In this document: piece by piece, positions 16,230 through 24,481 of the stretch | Position numbering within the stretch: the stretch's first letter is position 1 | How the letters are laid out: each line of letters begins with the position of its first letter | Assembly: GCA_943788445.1 (NCBI GenBank) | Contig: CALSQH010000003.1 | Coordinates: forward strand, 620,001-684,000 | DNA: 64,000 nt | Direction of reading: 5' to 3' | DNA from: an uncultured Pseudomonadales bacterium | GTDB taxonomy: Bacteria; Pseudomonadota; Gammaproteobacteria; Pseudomonadales; Porticoccaceae | Translations under genes and position numbers: made by a program | The notes under the pieces: model-generated | Seen by the model: the letters and a program-made list of their open reading frames with translations, nothing else | Database searches by the model: none | What the model was told of the DNA's origin: nothing

Positions 16230-16841
16230 TTAATAATCCACGCCTTTGCGCGCCATAACGCCAGAATTATAGGCATGTTTAATCTCTTTGATTTCAGAGA
16301 CGGTATCGGCAAGATCAGATAAGGCTGAACCACCGCCCCGCCCGGTCACGACCAGAGATTGATTTTTTGGACGATTTTTCAGTGCCGAGAGAATTCGATC
16401 CTGATCCAGATATTTAAAGCTGAGCATATAGGTGAGCTCGTCGAGCACTACCAGATGATAGCTATCATCGGCGAGCATCTTTTCAGCAATAGTCCAGCTT
16501 GTTTCGGCGGCTGCAATATCCGCAGAGCGATCCTGAGTATCCCAAGTAAATCCGGTGCCCATCTGGTGGAAGGTCACCTGAGGGCATTGATCGCGAATAT
16601 ACATTTCTTCACCGGAGAGCTGCACACCTTTAATAAACTGCACCACGCCAACTTTGTATCCATAACCCAGTGCACGCATAACCATGCCAAAGGCAGAACT
16701 GGATTTACCTTTACCATTGCCGGTCAACAGAATAAAGACACCGCGCTCTATATCCGCTGCTGCGATAGAGGCATCGACATTGTCCTTGAGCTTCTCCATC
16801 TTTTTTTGATGGGACTGCTGTTTTTTGTCCTTATCACTCAT
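16230..16841 (-). CDS. cobO: Corrinoid adenosyltransferase CobO/BtuR
   Basis: The 203-residue protein has the inverted-orientation P-loop LLTGNGKGKSSSAFG (about 38-52), then VGVVQFIKG and LVVLDELTYML, all typical of the CobA/CobO/BtuR family. It transfers the adenosyl group of ATP to reduced cob(I)alamin or cobyrinic acid diamide, making the coenzyme form. A basic N-terminal extension (about 1-25) precedes the core. It sits inside the B12 operon directly before btuC, with a 65-nt gap upstream that holds a hairpin and short repeats. Confidence 0.93.
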   Translation of the reverse strand: MSDKDKKQQSHQKKMEKLKDNVDASIAAADIERGVFILLTGNGKGKSSSAFGMVMRALGYGYKVGVVQFIKGVQLSGEEMYIRDQCPQVTFHQMGTGFTWDTQDRSADIAAAETSWTIAEKMLADDSYHLVVLDELTYMLSFKYLDQDRILSALKNRPKNQSLVVTGRGGGSALSDLADTVSEIKEIKHAYNSGVMARKGVDY

Positions 16842-16862
16842 AAAAAATCTCTTCTATCCTTG

Positions 16863-16880
16863 AACAGGGCTAACCCTGTT
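16863..16880 (-). promoter_or_regulatory. Intercistronic hairpin before cobO
   Basis: AACAGGG/CCCTGTT forms a 7-bp stem with a 4-nt loop, in the gap between the leaderless BtuF-like gene and cobO. On the operon strand no U tract follows it, so mRNA processing or stability is more likely than termination. Confidence 0.35.
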
Positions 16881-16881
16881 T

Positions 16882-16923
16882 CTTAATTTAAGTTACTTAA
16901 TTTAATTTACTTGGTTTGTTTTA
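16882..16923. repeat. Three degenerate 14-bp tandem units
   Basis: CTTAATTTAAGTTA, CTTAATTTAATTTA and CTTGGTTTGTTTTA follow one another, the last running into the 3' end of the upstream gene. The first two differ at one base. AT-rich and possibly fortuitous. Confidence 0.35.
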
Positions 16924-17827
16924 ACGCCGCGCCCATTCCCTTAGGCAATGGATGCAAATCGGGGTGTAATGAATTAGCCATAATCTCCAATGCATCCACC
17001 AGTCGCGGGCCGGGCCGACTAAAATAGGCATTGCCATCGACCAGATAAACCTGAGTTCCCACACGTCGTTGCAACTCTGCAAAACGCTCGACTTTCAAGA
17101 ATAAATCGACATCCTGCCTGGAACGCTCAAGATCAAAGCCGCAGAGGGCAATAAAAATAATATCGGGCGCGGCGTCTATCAAATGATCCCAATTGCGCCG
17201 CTGAGAGGCTTGACGCTTTTCACCAAAGCAGGGAATACCGCCGGCAAGATCAATAATTTCTGGACTCCAGTGACCGCCGTCAAACAGTGGGTCGAGCCAG
17301 TCTAACAATGCGACGCGGGGCTTATCTGCGTTGTTAAGCGTTGCCGAGCGCTCAGAAACCGCATCTATTCGGCCCTGCAATTCAGCCTTATAGATTGCGC
17401 CCTGCTCTTTGCAATCAGCCGCCTCGGCTAATAATGTAACCGTTTCCAAAACATCATCTAAACAGATGGGCTCCAGGTTAACTACCTGGGGATCTCCCGG
17501 CAAACTGTGAATCGCTTTGGCGACATCATTACCAGAGACAGCACAGACATCACAGAGTGCCTGGGTAACAATTAAATCCGGCTCTATATCCAACAAGCGA
17601 TCCATCACCAGATCGTAGAGTGCCTCATCATTTTTAAGCTGGTCACTGACCAATCGATCGATCTCGCCACTGTCCAATCCCGAGGGAATACGCGAACTGG
17701 TTAGAATCGGCAGGCCCAATACTGAGGGCGGATAATTACATTCATGGGAAATTCCCACCAATTGATTCTGCAATCCAAGACCGCACACCAATTCAGTTGC
17801 GCTGGGGAGTAAGGATACAATTCTCAT
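16907..17827 (-). CDS. Leaderless BtuF-like cobalamin-binding protein
   Basis: The 306-residue protein has the class III solute-binding fold of BtuF, beginning MRIVSLLPSATELVCGLG at its first residue, so there is no signal peptide or lipobox. It should stay in the cytosol. The domain order otherwise follows BtuF, including a long connecting helix and WDHLIDAAPDIIFIALCGFD near residue 220. It lies two nt after the DUF71 gene and before cobO, so it probably handles corrinoids inside the cell, for example delivering them to the adenosyltransferase. Its biochemical role is not established; the location is my inference from the missing leader. Confidence 0.8.
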   Translation of the reverse strand: MRIVSLLPSATELVCGLGLQNQLVGISHECNYPPSVLGLPILTSSRIPSGLDSGEIDRLVSDQLKNDEALYDLVMDRLLDIEPDLIVTQALCDVCAVSGNDVAKAIHSLPGDPQVVNLEPICLDDVLETVTLLAEAADCKEQGAIYKAELQGRIDAVSERSATLNNADKPRVALLDWLDPLFDGGHWSPEIIDLAGGIPCFGEKRQASQRRNWDHLIDAAPDIIFIALCGFDLERSRQDVDLFLKVERFAELQRRVGTQVYLVDGNAYFSRPGPRLVDALEIMANSLHPDLHPLPKGMGAALKQTK

Positions 17828-17829
17828 TA

Positions 17830-18522
17830 TTACACCTCGGGTAAAAGATCGGAGTAAACAAATCCATTGCGAGTAACGACTTCTCCGGCAACTACCGGTA
17901 TTGGGTATTTAAACATAGGTCCATCCCATGCGAAGGTGTGAAATTCACCATTTTCGCCACAGGGGTCGATGGACTCAGGTAATTCTTGGAGCAATTTATT
18001 AGAGAATTGATCGCCGGCAAAATGGGCCGGCATTACCCGTGGGTCAAGACAGGTAATCGCTGCTTTGAGACCTCCAGCAATCATCTTTTGAGCTAGCTCA
18101 TTGGTAGGAATTTTCCACAGTGGAAACAACAGTTCAAGACCGGTTCCCTGCATCTTGGCTTCGCGATAGTTGCGAATATCTTCCAGATAGAGATCGCCAA
18201 AGGCGACCGCATCCATCTGTAACTGATTGCGGGCGGATTCCAGCGATTCTCCCATAATGGTTTCATACTGCTCGTTGGAACAGGGCCATGGCAGGGGAAT
18301 TTCAATCAGCGGAAGGCCGGCGGCCTCTGCCTGCATACGCAATAGTTGCTGGCGCACACCGTGAATAGCAGAACGTTTGAATTGATCGTTAAAGGTGGTT
18401 AGCAAGCCAACCACCTCAACAGTTGGATCCCGTTGCAGCTGATAGAGAGTCCAAGCAGAGTCTTTACCACTGCTCCATGAGAGCAGTACTCGCTTGATCC
18501 CTTTATCAACTGGTTGGGTCAT
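17830..18522 (-). CDS. DUF71/COG2102 PP-loop ATPase, B12-associated type
   Basis: The 230-residue protein carries the PP-loop SSGKDS (17-22) in LLSWSSGKDSAWTLYQLQ, the adenylating motif of N-type ATP pyrophosphatases. The archaeal/eukaryotic branch (Dph6) makes the amide of diphthamide, but bacteria lack diphthamide. A published comparative genomic study of DUF71 proposed a B12-salvage role for a bacterial branch. Here the gene sits between btuB (8 nt) and a BtuF-like gene (2 nt) under a cobalamin riboswitch, which supports that view. The exact reaction, perhaps amidation of a corrinoid side chain, is unproven. Confidence 0.85.
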   Translation of the reverse strand: MTQPVDKGIKRVLLSWSSGKDSAWTLYQLQRDPTVEVVGLLTTFNDQFKRSAIHGVRQQLLRMQAEAAGLPLIEIPLPWPCSNEQYETIMGESLESARNQLQMDAVAFGDLYLEDIRNYREAKMQGTGLELLFPLWKIPTNELAQKMIAGGLKAAITCLDPRVMPAHFAGDQFSNKLLQELPESIDPCGENGEFHTFAWDGPMFKYPIPVVAGEVVTRNGFVYSDLLPEV

Positions 18523-18530
18523 ACAAATAC

Positions 18531-20471
18531 CTACAGGCTGTAACGCAATCCGAAGCTGGCGCCGAAGCCTAGAGTTTGATAGCCAAACACTTCCTGGTAA
18601 TCTTCATCGAAGAGATTATCCAACCGAAGATAGATATCCAGCTTATCCGTTGCATTCAAGTTGGCGTTTAGGTTAACCAGCGTAAAAGCATCCAAAGTAA
18701 CACCGCCGATATCGGCTTGCTTACCATTATGCTGAGCATTTACATTAATAGTAAGCTTATCCTCCGCTCTCCAAAGCAGGTTTAAACTGCCCAGGTTTCG
18801 AGCACGGCGGATCTCGTCAACGCCTTCCTGAGTAGAATCGGTGTAAGTGTAGGATGCATCCAACACAAAAGATTCGCTTACAAGCCAGGATGAAGACAGC
18901 TCCAAACCCTGCTGCTTACTTATTCCATCAATATTTTCTGGCGAAGAAACCCAAACATCATCCATCCAGTCATCATTATCACAGTTCTGGTTACACTTGA
19001 ATTTTGTAGCTATTTCATTCTCTAATTTTGCATTAAAGTATGTTGCCTTTACTTCCAAACGATCATCTAACAATGCTTTATCAACACCAAGCTCCCAGCT
19101 CTGGGACTGTTCGGGAGTCAAATCTGAATTACTTTGAAATCCAGAGTAAATGCCATAAAGTTCACCAAAAGTTGGATTTTTAATTGCAGTTCCCGCAGCA
19201 GCACGGAATCGAGTACTTTCATCTAAACGATATATTCCCTCAAATTTCCATGTCTCAGCATCGTCAAAGACACTGTTGTCATCATGTCGCCCACCAATCG
19301 CCAAAGTAACCTGATCGACGGGATCCACCCTATATTCGAAGGCAATACTATTTGTGTTGCGAGCCAAAAATTTATTTGCATCTCTACCATTTGTGAAACC
19401 GCCGAGTTGCTTAAACTCCTCATTTTCCTGCTCTAATAATAAGGAAAATTGCTGCTCTAATGCTTCCCAAAGGCGAGATCCAACATATTGATAATCCTGC
19501 TTGTTTGATTCAGTAGCCCCGTTCGCAGAAATACCATTAGCAGTATATTTAAAGTTATTATTATTAAAACGAGATTCTGAAAGGCTAGCCCTATGATTCC
19601 ATTTGCCATCAGCAGAAGTGAACTGAGCATTCACGCTAGAAGATGACCGGTCAAAGTCACTGTGCAACAGATCATTAAACTGATCGTGAAAATCTGTACC
19701 AATCTTGGCCGCATACTCATCATCATATTCACTTACGCCATGACTGTGACGTACGGATACTCCCAGCCTCAACTCATCACTGACATCCACACCGCCTTTA
19801 AAATTTATGCTGGTATTTTCGTATCCGTCATCATCATTAGTACCTGTGTTGGCAATAATATTAGCGCCTTCAGATTCCAAGTCAGAAACACCTAAACTGA
19901 CATCATAGCTGTCAGCCTTATGGCCAATACTAAAGCCACGGTTTTGAGTAGAAAAACTTCCAGTCTCGACAAACACTTTGGCACTAAACGGCTGGTCGGC
20001 ACTGCGGGTAACAATATTGACCACACCAGCCATAGCATCACTGCCGCGCATTGCGCTCTGGGGCCCACGGATCACTTCGATACGCTCGATATCAGAGGCA
20101 GTTAAAGTGCCCCAGTTAAGCTCATCACTCTGGGATGGGTCATTAGCCTCAACGCCATCGATCAACACCAAGAGATGGTTGGCTTCGGCACCGCGAACAC
20201 GAATCTGAGTCTGGGAACCCTGCACGCCACTGCGGCTAACCGCGAGGCCGGGAATATCACGGAGCAGATCACTGACGCTAATCGCCGCACGATTCTTTAG
20301 CTGCTCACTGTCGATAACAGTAATGGCATTGGCGGAACGCGCCGCGGTAATAGGAAGCAAAGAAGCACTGACGAGTACCTCTTCGATATTTTTGTCTGCC
20401 TGAGCGGCAAAAGGTAAAGCAGTTAACAGCGATCCAGTAAGGACTGTCGCAATTGAGTATAATTTTTTCAT
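18531..20471 (-). CDS. btuB: TonB-dependent cobalamin receptor (BtuB-like)
   Basis: The 646-residue protein has a signal peptide (1-25), a TonB-box-like segment NIEEVLVSAS (28-37), a plug domain (about 45-150, including DLLRDIPGLAVSRSG and QIRVRGAEANHLLVLIDGVEAND) and a C-terminal beta barrel ending in aromatic-rich GFGASFGLRYSL. It imports corrinoids across the outer membrane using TonB energy. BtuB identity is supported by size, by the riboswitch in its leader and by the B12 genes immediately downstream. It is the first gene of the operon. Confidence 0.92.
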   Translation of the reverse strand: MKKLYSIATVLTGSLLTALPFAAQADKNIEEVLVSASLLPITAARSANAITVIDSEQLKNRAAISVSDLLRDIPGLAVSRSGVQGSQTQIRVRGAEANHLLVLIDGVEANDPSQSDELNWGTLTASDIERIEVIRGPQSAMRGSDAMAGVVNIVTRSADQPFSAKVFVETGSFSTQNRGFSIGHKADSYDVSLGVSDLESEGANIIANTGTNDDDGYENTSINFKGGVDVSDELRLGVSVRHSHGVSEYDDEYAAKIGTDFHDQFNDLLHSDFDRSSSSVNAQFTSADGKWNHRASLSESRFNNNNFKYTANGISANGATESNKQDYQYVGSRLWEALEQQFSLLLEQENEEFKQLGGFTNGRDANKFLARNTNSIAFEYRVDPVDQVTLAIGGRHDDNSVFDDAETWKFEGIYRLDESTRFRAAAGTAIKNPTFGELYGIYSGFQSNSDLTPEQSQSWELGVDKALLDDRLEVKATYFNAKLENEIATKFKCNQNCDNDDWMDDVWVSSPENIDGISKQQGLELSSSWLVSESFVLDASYTYTDSTQEGVDEIRRARNLGSLNLLWRAEDKLTINVNAQHNGKQADIGGVTLDAFTLVNLNANLNATDKLDIYLRLDNLFDEDYQEVFGYQTLGFGASFGLRYSL

Positions 20472-20589
20472 TTTTGGATTCTCTTACACTCACACCCGAG
20501 TGGCTAAAAGTAATGTATACGGGGGCGTGCAAGCGAACAGACAGAATCTGTCGATCAGCACAAGACCGCACCCCGCGGTTTGTCTGCGT

Positions 20590-20800
20590 AGCTATAGGCC
20601 GGTCTCCGGACTCATAAGTGAGCAGTTAATTAAAACAATTGCTCAGATTGGCTACCTTCCCATGCACAAAATACACAGTGGTCATACAGCCAAGCTTTCT
20701 TATTTACCGTTGCGGGGGCAGTATCGGAATTACATGGTTTACCAAAATTTGGCAATGCGCACCGATTTCCCGTTTCACTCTTCCTTTAATCAAACTACTG
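20590..20800 (-). ncRNA. Cobalamin riboswitch upstream of btuB
   Basis: On the minus strand the order of conserved blocks is that of the cobalamin aptamer: ACGGGAAATCGGTG (about 20775-20760), then CTGCCCCCGCAACGGTAA (the B12 box, about 20720-20703), then GACCACTGTG with CATGGGAAGG, and AGTCCGGAGACCGGCC closing the aptamer (about 20612-20597). The following 120 nt before btuB contain a GC-rich pairable pair (20567-20575 with 20520-20530) and a small ACAGA/TCTGT hairpin, a plausible expression platform; no U tract is present, favouring translational control. It should repress the whole B12 operon when cobalamin is plentiful. Exact edges are approximate. The rest of the 478-nt gap (20801-20949) has no gene and must hold the promoters. 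Confidence 0.93.
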
Positions 20801-20949
20801 ATTAAATTTGAGAACCTATTGCTGAAGCAAGAGCCTGCAATTTAATCCTTAAGAGATTTGAAGTCAAACCGAATTCCTGACAAATCAATGTTTATAACAG
20901 TGCCACAGGCATGTTAATCTGCACTCTTAAGAAATAAGGATCTACAAAT

Positions 20950-21234
20950 ATGCTTGCTGTACTGATTAAAAGAGTATTGGCTCCCGGAATGGAGACCACT
21001 TACGAAGAGTTTTCTAGAAAAATCATTCAGGCGGCTGTGCCTGCTCAGGGGTTTATTTCCAGTAAAGCCTTTAAGGATGTTCAAGACCCCTGCGTGCGTT
21101 TCGCCTTAATTCAAATGGAGACACTTGACGACTGGCATGCCTGGCAGAAATCCGCTGTGCGCTCTGAAGCGCTTGCGCCGATTCAACCGCTGCTGCTTGA
21201 ACCAGAAGCGATATCCATACTGACCACGGCCTAA
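20950..21234 (+). CDS. ABM-domain (antibiotic biosynthesis monooxygenase-like) protein
   Basis: The 94-residue protein is a single dimeric alpha-beta barrel of the ABM type, with an opening strand MLAVLIKRVLAPG, an amphipathic helix and a final strand EAISILTT. ABM proteins include quinol monooxygenases and haem-degrading enzymes, but many have no known activity, and I see no haem-ligand signature. It is divergent from btuB across the riboswitch leader and converges on radA, 16 nt away. AAGGAT precedes the start. Function unassigned. Confidence 0.72.
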   Translation: MLAVLIKRVLAPGMETTYEEFSRKIIQAAVPAQGFISSKAFKDVQDPCVRFALIQMETLDDWHAWQKSAVRSEALAPIQPLLLEPEAISILTTA

Positions 21235-21250
21235 TTCTAGAGCAGGATCT

Positions 21251-22618
21251 CTACAGAGCCTCCAGCGCCTCAGTAACCCGACGGACTGGAATCACCGTCA
21301 TACCTTTGATCGGTAGCTTGGGAACATTAGCCGCTGGAACAATAGCACGAGTAAAGCCATGCTTGGCCGCCTCGCGCAGACGCTCTTGGCCATTGGCAAC
21401 GGGACGAATCTCGCCAGCCAAGCCCACCTCACCAAAGACTACCAAGTCCTCGGGTAGCGCACTGTCGCGAAAGCTCGATACCACCGAGAGAATTAACGCT
21501 AAATCAGCGCTGGTTTCAAGAACCTTTACCCCTCCAACCACATTCACAAAAACATCCTGATCGCCCACCGCAATACCACCATGACGATGCAGTACCGCCA
21601 GCAACATTGATAATCGGTTGTGATCGAGCCCCACCGTTACCCGCCGTGGATTGCCCAAATGACTGTCGTCCACCAACGCCTGCAACTCAACTAATAGGGG
21701 TCTAGTGCCCTCCCAAACTACCATCACCACACTGCCTGAAGAAACCTCTTCCCCTCGCTGTAAAAAAATCGCCGAGGGGTTGGCCACTTCTTTCAGACCT
21801 TTATCGGTCATAGCAAAAACGCCAAGCTCATTAACTGCACCAAATCGGTTTTTGTTGCTACGCAGGGTGCGGAAATGGCTGTCGCTAGATCCCTCAAGCA
21901 TCAGTGAACAGTCAATCATATGCTCCAATACTTTTGGGCCCGCCAACGATCCATCTTTAGTCACATGGCCTACCAGAATTAATACTGTGCCGGTCTGCTT
22001 GGCAAAGCGTACTAGCATAGAAGCACTTTCGCGTACCTGAGAGACACTGCCCGGCGCTGAAGATACCTCTTCCATATGCATCACTTGAATAGAGTCGACC
22101 ACGAGAATCTTGGGGCGCTTCTGCTCGGCAATAGCGCACACAGTCTCGACCGAAGTCTCGGCCATAATTTCAAGCTTATTGGTCGGCAAATCTAAACGAT
22201 GGGCGCGCATAGCTACCTGCTGGGGTGATTCCTCACCGGTCACATAGAGAGCTGTATGGTTTTCTGCCAACTTACACAGGGTCTGTAACAACAGGGTACT
22301 CTTGCCCGCTCCCGGTTCACCGCCGACCAAAATAGCGGACCCCGGCACCAGACCACCCCCCAATACTAGATCGAGCTCACCAGTGCCGGTGTTGATTCGG
22401 GGAATTTCATCAAGGGCAATTTCAGCCAGTGTTTTAACTGAGCTATCGACAGCGCCTGCAAAGCCGGAGCGGAGAACTTTTCCGCCGCGAGTGGCTGACC
22501 CCAAACGCACTTCAGACAGCGTATTCCAAGCATTACACTCCGAACACTGCCCCTGCCACTTGCGGTAGTCAGCACCGCAGTCATTACACACATAGGCTGA
22601 TTTTGTTTTAGTGACCAA
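21251..22618 (-). CDS. radA: DNA repair protein RadA
   Basis: The 455-residue protein has the N-terminal C4 zinc finger CNDCGADYRKWQGQCSEC, a RecA-like core with Walker A GGEPGAGKST (about 93-102) and VVDSIQVMH, the RadA-specific KNRFG motif, and a C-terminal Lon-protease-like domain (from about residue 270). RadA is a helicase that drives branch migration at RecA recombination intermediates. The start is TTG, chosen because GGAG lies seven nt upstream. The gene stands alone between the ABM gene and a divergent acetyltransferase. Confidence 0.95.
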   Translation of the reverse strand: MVTKTKSAYVCNDCGADYRKWQGQCSECNAWNTLSEVRLGSATRGGKVLRSGFAGAVDSSVKTLAEIALDEIPRINTGTGELDLVLGGGLVPGSAILVGGEPGAGKSTLLLQTLCKLAENHTALYVTGEESPQQVAMRAHRLDLPTNKLEIMAETSVETVCAIAEQKRPKILVVDSIQVMHMEEVSSAPGSVSQVRESASMLVRFAKQTGTVLILVGHVTKDGSLAGPKVLEHMIDCSLMLEGSSDSHFRTLRSNKNRFGAVNELGVFAMTDKGLKEVANPSAIFLQRGEEVSSGSVVMVVWEGTRPLLVELQALVDDSHLGNPRRVTVGLDHNRLSMLLAVLHRHGGIAVGDQDVFVNVVGGVKVLETSADLALILSVVSSFRDSALPEDLVVFGEVGLAGEIRPVANGQERLREAAKHGFTRAIVPAANVPKLPIKGMTVIPVRRVTEALEAL

Positions 22619-22746
22619 CTCAACTCTCCTCTAGATTGATGTTTATTTAAGCTTATTACTGTTGTTATGTACAGTTATTAAATTATTCAAAAAGATCCCC
22701 CTTAAGGCTACTATGTCATTTCTAAAACATAATAATAACGTTCACC

Positions 22747-23250
22747 ATGCCGCTAATAACCAACCACTCAGATTTCACTGTCCGCCCAGCAACTGCTGGC
22801 GACTGCCCCACTATCTTGGCCTTTATTAAACAGCTCGCAGAGTATGAAAAACTCGCTCATGAAGTGGTAGCCAATGAGGAAAGACTGATGAAATCGCTGT
22901 TTGGGGAGCATCCCAGCGCAGAAGTAATTATGGGTGAATACCAAAATCGCCCAGTCGGGTTTGCGCTTTTCTTTAGCAATTATTCCACTTTTTTAGCCAA
23001 ACCCGGGATCTATCTCGAAGACCTTTTTGTCCAGCCTGATATGCGCGGTAAAGGTTTTGGCAAAACTCTGTTAGCCCACCTCGCCAAACTTGCCGTCGAG
23101 CGCGACTGTGGTCGGCTGGAGTGGTCCGTGCTCGACTGGAACCAACCCGCTATAGACTTTTACCGATCATTGAATGCGCAACCTATGGAGGGTTGGACGG
23201 TAAACCGACTGAGTGGTGACGCGCTGGCTGTGCTTGCTAATGAGGGCTAA
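22747..23250 (+). CDS. GNAT family N-acetyltransferase (SSAT-like)
   Basis: The 167-residue protein is a single GNAT domain. The acetyl-CoA loop is VQPDMRGKGFGKTLLAHLA (about 98-116) after the beta-4 segment IYLEDLFV, and LEWSVLDWNQPAIDFYRSLNA matches the C-terminal part of diamine (spermidine/spermine) or thialysine acetyltransferases. The natural substrate is likely a small amine but is not proven. It is divergent from radA over 128 nt. No cotranscribed partner is evident. Confidence 0.82.
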   Translation: MPLITNHSDFTVRPATAGDCPTILAFIKQLAEYEKLAHEVVANEERLMKSLFGEHPSAEVIMGEYQNRPVGFALFFSNYSTFLAKPGIYLEDLFVQPDMRGKGFGKTLLAHLAKLAVERDCGRLEWSVLDWNQPAIDFYRSLNAQPMEGWTVNRLSGDALAVLANEG

Positions 23251-23344
23251 CGTAAGCGTTCTAATTCCACTATCTGAATAACAGCCTGTCAATTCCCTTG
23301 AGGATTGCCTCGTCCAACTGTTAGCTTTCTGATAAAGTATTACC

Positions 23345-24481
23345 ATGTCTTTAATCCCCGAAAAATCAATTGTTATCTCACCCACGCTGGCAGCTACCAT
23401 CGGCTTGGAAGAGACCGTGTTGCTGCAGTTATTGCAGGAATGCCGCATACATGGCACAGCGCAACAAAGTCAGGGGTTTGATTGGGTAACGGTGACGGGT
23501 GACAAACTTCTCAGCTTGGCTCCCTTCTGGCGCGAAGAGGATATTCGCCGGCTGTCTATGGGTCTGCATGAGAAAGGTTTACTGCTCATTGGCGGCGCTC
23601 CCTTCTCTGCTCAGCAGGATTTTCGCTTTGCCTTTAACGAGGCGGTCGCATCGGCTGCTGCACTTACTAGACAGGCATTTAGTAGCGTAGCGCAGCCCGC
23701 TGTTCAGGCGGCGAATACAGCACCACATTCTGCAAAAACCATCGGCAATAGCTGGCAACCGAGCTTGGACGCTGTGCGTCAACTCAGCCAACTGGGTGTT
23801 ACTCAGGCCTTTGCTGAGCAGCAAATACCTCAGTTTGTCGCCTATTGGCGCGATCGCAATGTGCCACGGCATAGCTGGGAATCGAAGTTTATTAAGGAAG
23901 TCTGGCGTCAGTGGCAGCAGGCCGAGGCAACTTCTCATCGCCGCCGTCAGGAGGTGGCTGTCTCAAACGAGTGGCGACCCTCTAATGATGCCCTGCAGAT
24001 ACTTGTCCGTCAGGGCGGCATAAACGCAAATTTTGTCGAGGATTCAATTCCAGAATTTATTCTCTACTGGCGTGATCGCGGTGATTTTTCCAGCACTTGG
24101 GACTCCAAATTTATCCAGCATATTCGCCGCCAGTGGCAATTTTATAGTGGCATGATGGAACAGGATTCTATGCCACGCGCTATTTCGGTAAATTGGCAGC
24201 CCAAAGAATCTGTGTATGATGTACTGCAAATGGCTAATATTAATCGTCAATTTGCTCAGCAAATAATTCCCGAATTTGTACTCTACTGGCAAGAAAATGG
24301 TACGCCTCAATGTTCTTGGAGCACCAAGTTTTTACAGTATGTAAAACGTCAGTGGGCAAGACACAATCAAACTCAGTCAACGGATACAGCAGATGGCAAA
24401 CAGCAAGGATCTAATTCAAAAGGTCGCATCAGAGATCGCAGCATCATCGACGCAGTCTCCGACCGCAGCTGGGCATCCTAA
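23345..24481 (+). CDS. DnaT-like primosomal protein with three tandem DnaT domains
   Basis: The 378-residue protein has an N-terminal winged-helix-like region (about 1-95) and then three copies of a 54-residue unit. The copies span residues 137-190, 210-264 and 284-337, each starting W(Q/R)P and ending (K/R)xxRxW, with a central IPxFxxYWRD or YWQE block. This unit is the ssDNA-binding domain of E. coli DnaT, which carries it once. DnaT helps deliver the DnaC-bound replicative helicase during restart. The next gene overlaps by 89 nt and encodes a lambda-P-like protein, a plausible helicase loader partner. The tail after 340 is polar and likely disordered. Confidence 0.82.
   Translation: MSLIPEKSIVISPTLAATIGLEETVLLQLLQECRIHGTAQQSQGFDWVTVTGDKLLSLAPFWREEDIRRLSMGLHEKGLLLIGGAPFSAQQDFRFAFNEAVASAAALTRQAFSSVAQPAVQAANTAPHSAKTIGNSWQPSLDAVRQLSQLGVTQAFAEQQIPQFVAYWRDRNVPRHSWESKFIKEVWRQWQQAEATSHRRRQEVAVSNEWRPSNDALQILVRQGGINANFVEDSIPEFILYWRDRGDFSSTWDSKFIQHIRRQWQFYSGMMEQDSMPRAISVNWQPKESVYDVLQMANINRQFAQQIIPEFVLYWQENGTPQCSWSTKFLQYVKRQWARHNQTQSTDTADGKQQGSNSKGRIRDRSIIDAVSDRSWAS

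Noticed and set aside
16359..16886. 175-residue plus-strand open frame across cobO
   Set aside because: cobO on the other strand is a clear family member; this frame is its shadow.
23753..24355. DNA repeat array or CRISPR
   Set aside because: The repeats are protein domains with low nucleotide identity and are in frame; no spacer structure exists.
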